From positions 1 through 64,000 of the forward strand of contig NW_004190477.2 of assembly GCF_000224145.3 (NCBI RefSeq): a stretch of DNA of 64,000 bases, read 5' to 3'. The stretch is from Ciona intestinalis. Taxonomy: Eukaryota > Chordata > Ascidiacea > Phlebobranchia > Cionidae. This document shows positions 62,973 through 64,000 of this stretch, piece by piece (position 1 is the first letter of the stretch; every line of letters starts with the position of its first letter). The notes beneath the pieces were generated by a model that was given only the letters and a program-made list of their open reading frames with translations, did not search any database and had not been told where the DNA came from. A program made the translations under genes and the position numbers.

Positions 62973-64000
62973 AATGACTTCTTTATACGCAACAAACAAC
63001 CTACTCAAGTTACGCGATTTACATATAAGTTCCTGTGACGTAACAATACTGCTATTATAACCTTCTTATTGCAAATATAACCGTAAACTTCGCTATAATA
63101 TTTTGTTCTTATATAAGTAACATCTTAACCCGAACCTACATCAACCTTCGTACCTCATTCTGCAGCAAACTCAGCTTTATTAACTACGGGTTATCCCGTT
63201 CAACCACAAACTTCGCCCTTTTTTCTCTCATTCTCTTTCTTTTACTTCAAATATTCTCTCCTCCTCCCAGGGACTTCCCCGCTGACGTAGCACAGAAACT
63301 TGTTAAAATTCGATTTGCTTGTTCCGTAATAGAGGGAATGTGACGTGTTATGGAATTCCCCATTTGAGATGTAAATAAGTTTCGCCAACTTCAACCTTCT
63401 ATTTAAAGATCGGGCGAAACTCCGTTATAAAACCCGGTGTGATTTCCACAATCTTGTTAAACTACGAGTCAGCGAATGCGTCATAAAGTAACTTTTATTA
63501 ACCTCCATGAACGCCATACAAAATGAACAACTTTATTTTGTCTTTTTGGTTATAGTATGGTCGCACAATATACAAAATCGAAAATACGAAAAGTAACGGT
63601 AAAACGACCGTTGTTATAACGCGCTAACGGTAAAACAGAAACAATTAACTAATAAAATAAAAGGTGTGGCCGTTACAGTCTAATAAAAATACTTATTTTC
63701 TTATTGGAACTAAAGTTTACATAACCCAGCAAATATATCAAATTTGTGCCATAGTTCAGGCTTGGAGGTAAATAAAGGAAAGAAACATCTTGAGTTACAG
63801 ATTGAAGCAATCTCCTGGATTCAAGTTACCGCTTCCTGTTTACTCTCTTTGGCGCTCCTAGAGGCTGAGATGTAAAATAATTGTCATCGCTAGGTTTTAC
63901 ATTTAACTTTTTTTTTTGGATATTCTCCATCGCTAACTAGTAAATACTACCAGCTAAAAAAACTTGTTTTTTTATTAAATTTCGCATATTTCTTGCACAA
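62973..64000. other. upstream region of IRF
   Basis: Likely holds the IRF promoter and 5' UTR, but no clear TATA box or first exon was identified. A copy of the third repeat family (GTTATAACGCGCTAAC, AAATAAAAGGTGTGGCCGTT) lies at about 63520-63690. Confidence 0.45.

Overview
The window is a piece of a chordate nuclear genome, almost certainly from a sea squirt of the genus Ciona. The genes are split into many short exons with GT-AG introns. Gene content is animal and chordate: an IRF4/8-like factor, a tachykinin-type receptor, TFIIE-alpha, an Scm Polycomb protein and CFAP44. A tRNA-derived composite SINE, a MITE opening with GGGGTAAGATGG and many minisatellites fill the introns. The species assignment is inference. 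There are three assembly gaps: 35912-36514, 41596-42095 and 47755-47804. I found no rRNA, true tRNA, CRISPR array, LTR element or virus-like open reading frame.

Layout. (1) 122-3869 (+): last eight exons of CFAP44, a ciliary coiled-coil protein. (2) 5422-14303 (+): a tachykinin-receptor-like class A GPCR in ten exons. (3) 15832-19981 and 21075-23880 (+): two tandem secreted proteins with the order signal peptide, EGF-like, TSP1, tyrosinase/hemocyanin copper domain. They are a mosaic of nearly identical and strongly diverged exons, which points to gene conversion. (4) 25448-32085 (+): a GPCR with a long LDL-receptor class A ectodomain and a relaxin-receptor/GRL101-like membrane domain, without leucine-rich repeats. 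(5) 32086-39210: repeat-rich sequence with a candidate promoter near 35.5 kb and a gene largely lost in the first gap. (6) 39211-41517 (-): GTF2E1 (TFIIE-alpha), 5' end lost in the second gap. (7) 42096-49068 (+): the C-terminal 729 residues of a divergent dynein heavy chain (DNHD1-like), with one exon block present twice around the third gap. (8) 50150-56744 (+): an Scm homologue (two MBT repeats, SAM). (9) 57179-62972 (-): an IRF4/8-like interferon regulatory factor, tail to tail with Scm.

The neighbouring genes do not form one pathway; this is ordinary eukaryotic gene order. For the nine main genes, exon phases were checked by hand across all junctions and they close in frame, apart from the few ambiguous junctions named in the entries. 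The most interesting points are the mosaic tyrosinase pair, minisatellites that repeatedly begin at 5' splice sites, a satellite apparently born from a SINE tail, the orphan dynein C-terminus, and the probable unmerged haplotypes at 46676-48582.
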